From the NCBI GenBank assembly GCA_015066405.1, contig SVOM01000001.1:40277-104276 (forward strand): DNA of 64,000 nt. The letters run 5' to 3'. A program made the position numbers and the translations under genes. Positions 62,722-64,000 of the stretch are shown here, piece after piece. The stretch's first letter is position 1. Each line of letters starts with the position of its first letter. The notes beneath the pieces are model-generated. The model ran no database searches. It saw only the letters and a program-made list of their open reading frames with translations, and was not told the origin of the DNA. The DNA comes from Oscillospiraceae bacterium (lineage in GTDB: Bacteria; Bacillota; Clostridia; Oscillospirales; Acutalibacteraceae).

Positions 62722-63390
62722 ATGCAAATGGTTAAAAAAGATTTAGAGGTTTATTGCCTAAAATATGCTGAGACCGAAATTACCGAGGCAATGGTAATTG
62801 ATAAAGGCGATAAGCAAAGGAAAATACCTATATGCTTTGCAATATATCTTATAAAAACTGAGGATAAAAAAATATTGGTTGATGCCGGATGCGACACAAT
62901 GCCGAGCTTTAATATGAAAAAGTTTTTCTCTCCGGCATTTGTTTTGCGGCAGGTGGGGTTAACCGCCGCCGATATAACCGACGTTATTGTAACCCACGCG
63001 CATCACGACCATATTGCGGCGTTGACTCATTTTGAAAAAGCCACGTTACATATAACGATAGATGAATACGAGCAAGGCAAAAAATACATACCAAGCGGCA
63101 TGAAAACTAATTGCTTTAAAACGGAATATTCCGTTTCCCCTAATATAAAAATTATTCGTTGGGGTGGCCATAACGAAGGCTCGGCGATAGTGCAAATTAA
63201 AAATGGGGGCATAACACATATTCTCGCAGGGGATGAGTGCTATACCGACTATAATATAAAAGCAAAAAAACATACGGGTGCATATTTTGATAAAAAAGCC
63301 GCCCAAAAATTTATAGATACCTTTGTAAACAGTGGGTATAAAGTATATACCTGTCACGATAGTTCGTTAAAAACCGAAAGGATAATTTAA
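62722..63390 (+). CDS. Metallo-beta-lactamase-fold hydrolase
   Basis: About 223 residues from the ATG at 62722; the ribosome site is weak and the ATG at 62728 is equally possible. Zinc site THAHHDH (91-97), VDAGCD near 57 and a later AGDECYTDY aspartate. Resembles AHL lactonase-like members, so a lactone is a reasonable substrate guess. Overlap-free, eight bases after the dehydratase. Confidence 0.82.
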   Translation: MQMVKKDLEVYCLKYAETEITEAMVIDKGDKQRKIPICFAIYLIKTEDKKILVDAGCDTMPSFNMKKFFSPAFVLRQVGLTAADITDVIVTHAHHDHIAALTHFEKATLHITIDEYEQGKKYIPSGMKTNCFKTEYSVSPNIKIIRWGGHNEGSAIVQIKNGGITHILAGDECYTDYNIKAKKHTGAYFDKKAAQKFIDTFVNSGYKVYTCHDSSLKTERII

Positions 63391-63392
63391 AA

Positions 63393-63992
63393 ATGAAAGC
63401 AATACTTGTAAATGATGATAAATCTTTAAGATGGGATAATGTACCCGACCCGATTTTAGGGGATGATGATTGTCTTATAAAAATTGAAGCGGCGGCACTA
63501 AACAGAGCCGACCTTATGCAACGCGAAGGTGACTATCCACCACCTGCAGGATGTCCCGAGTGGATGGGACTTGAAATTGCAGGTACTATTGTTGAAATAG
63601 CTGATGGCGCAAAGGAAAAGTCTAACTGGAAAATAGGCGATAAGGTTTGTGCTTTGCTCGGCGGCGGCGGTTATGCCGAATACGCGAATGTAAAGTATGA
63701 TATGCTTATGCCTGTGCCGAAAAACTGTTCTATGGTTGAAGCGGCAGCTATTCCCGAAGCATTTGCAACTGCTTATCTTAATTTATTTATTGAAGGTAAT
63801 ATTAAAGAAGGCGACACCCTCTTAATGAACGCAGGTGCAAGCGGTTTGGCATCGGTAATTATTCCAATGGCAAAAGCGTTTGGGATTCGTGTTATTACTA
63901 CTGTTTTAACAGAAGAAATTGCAAACAGCATTAAACACCTGAATGCCGACAGGGTTGTAGTAACAACTAAAGAAGATATTGCCAAGTTTTGA
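63393..63992 (+). pseudogene. Quinone oxidoreductase-like MDR enzyme, apparently frameshifted
   Basis: The open frame gives 199 residues, whereas MDR quinone reductases have about 320. It contains NRADLMQREGDYPPP, LGLEIAGTIVE, the NADPH loop NAGASGLASVIIPMAK and ends with EDIAKF at a TGA at 63990. In the next frame the following bases read VLKEE, the continuation expected after EDIAK in this family. A one-base change in the GTTTTGAAAG run would restore it. Window ends eight bases later, so the remainder cannot be seen. Sequencing error or true mutation. Confidence 0.65.
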
Positions 63993-64000
63993 AAGAAGAG

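Noticed and set aside
1..64000. CRISPR arrays, rRNA, tRNA genes and complete insertion sequences
   Set aside because: No regularly spaced direct repeats, no rRNA-like segments, no cloverleaf with a recognisable T-loop and no transposase gene were found by reading; short tRNAs could be missed by eye.

Overview
The window reads as chromosomal DNA of a Gram-positive anaerobe of the class Clostridia, probably an uncultured gut Oscillospirales-like lineage. Evidence: clostridial gene orders (pyr operon with PyrDB/PyrK, DUF177-rpmF, DUF512-der-plsY-gpsA, DUF951-prfA-Sua5-coaE), AGGAGG-type ribosome binding sites, TTGACA-N17-TATAAT promoters and a PyrR-type RNA attenuator. Taxonomy is inferred from gene content only.

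Layout. 1-9190 (minus strand): pyrimidine operon pyrC-carB-pyrK-pyrD-pyrF, a small zinc-ribbon membrane gene, a DUF559 nuclease-like gene beside a palindromic repeat, then pyrE and pyrB (cut by the window edge). carA is not present. A strong promoter, a PyrR binding hairpin and an intrinsic terminator precede pyrC. 9280-14093: PutP symporter, then a GntR(YtrA)-ABC-permease operon. 14119-19298: DUF177, rpmF, DUF512 radical SAM-like protein, der, plsY, gpsA. 19296-28361 (minus): a compact phage-tail module (scaffold-like stub, major tail protein, frameshifted tail chaperones, short tape measure, tail/baseplate proteins, fibre, holin-like proteins, amidase) with no capsid, portal, terminase or integrase gene, preceded by its own sigma factor. 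One foreign-looking gene sits in it in the opposite direction. 28550-37230: dCMP deaminase, MFS transporter, HAD phosphatase, rpmB, FAD dehydrogenase, DUF4173 / HTH / DUF2975 membrane-regulator set, ligA. 37365-46145: two neighbouring FtsX-type ABC exporters; in the second the ATPase is the C-terminal end of a 1085-residue glycosidase-like protein. 46159-57034: acpP, aroC, proS, YhaN/YhaO-like nuclease pair, DUF951, prfA, Sua5/TsaC, coaE, M18 aminopeptidase. 57140-60182: a GH89 alpha-N-acetylglucosaminidase, DUF1653, a broken HGSNAT-like acetyltransferase and a structured repeat. 60279-64000: an AraC regulator divergent from SDR, type I dehydroquinase-like, metallo-hydrolase and quinone-oxidoreductase-like genes, the last apparently frameshifted.

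The most interesting parts are (1) the sigma-controlled minimal tail particle: the same GGTTTACAAAA box, with a CTWTTT box 17 bases after TTTACA, stands upstream of the sigma gene and directly after its stop codon ahead of the structural genes, suggesting a self-amplifying switch for an F-type tailocin; and (2) the fusion of a degenerate glycosidase-like protein to a degenerate ABC ATPase, paired with an FtsX permease. No tRNA, rRNA or CRISPR array was recognised.
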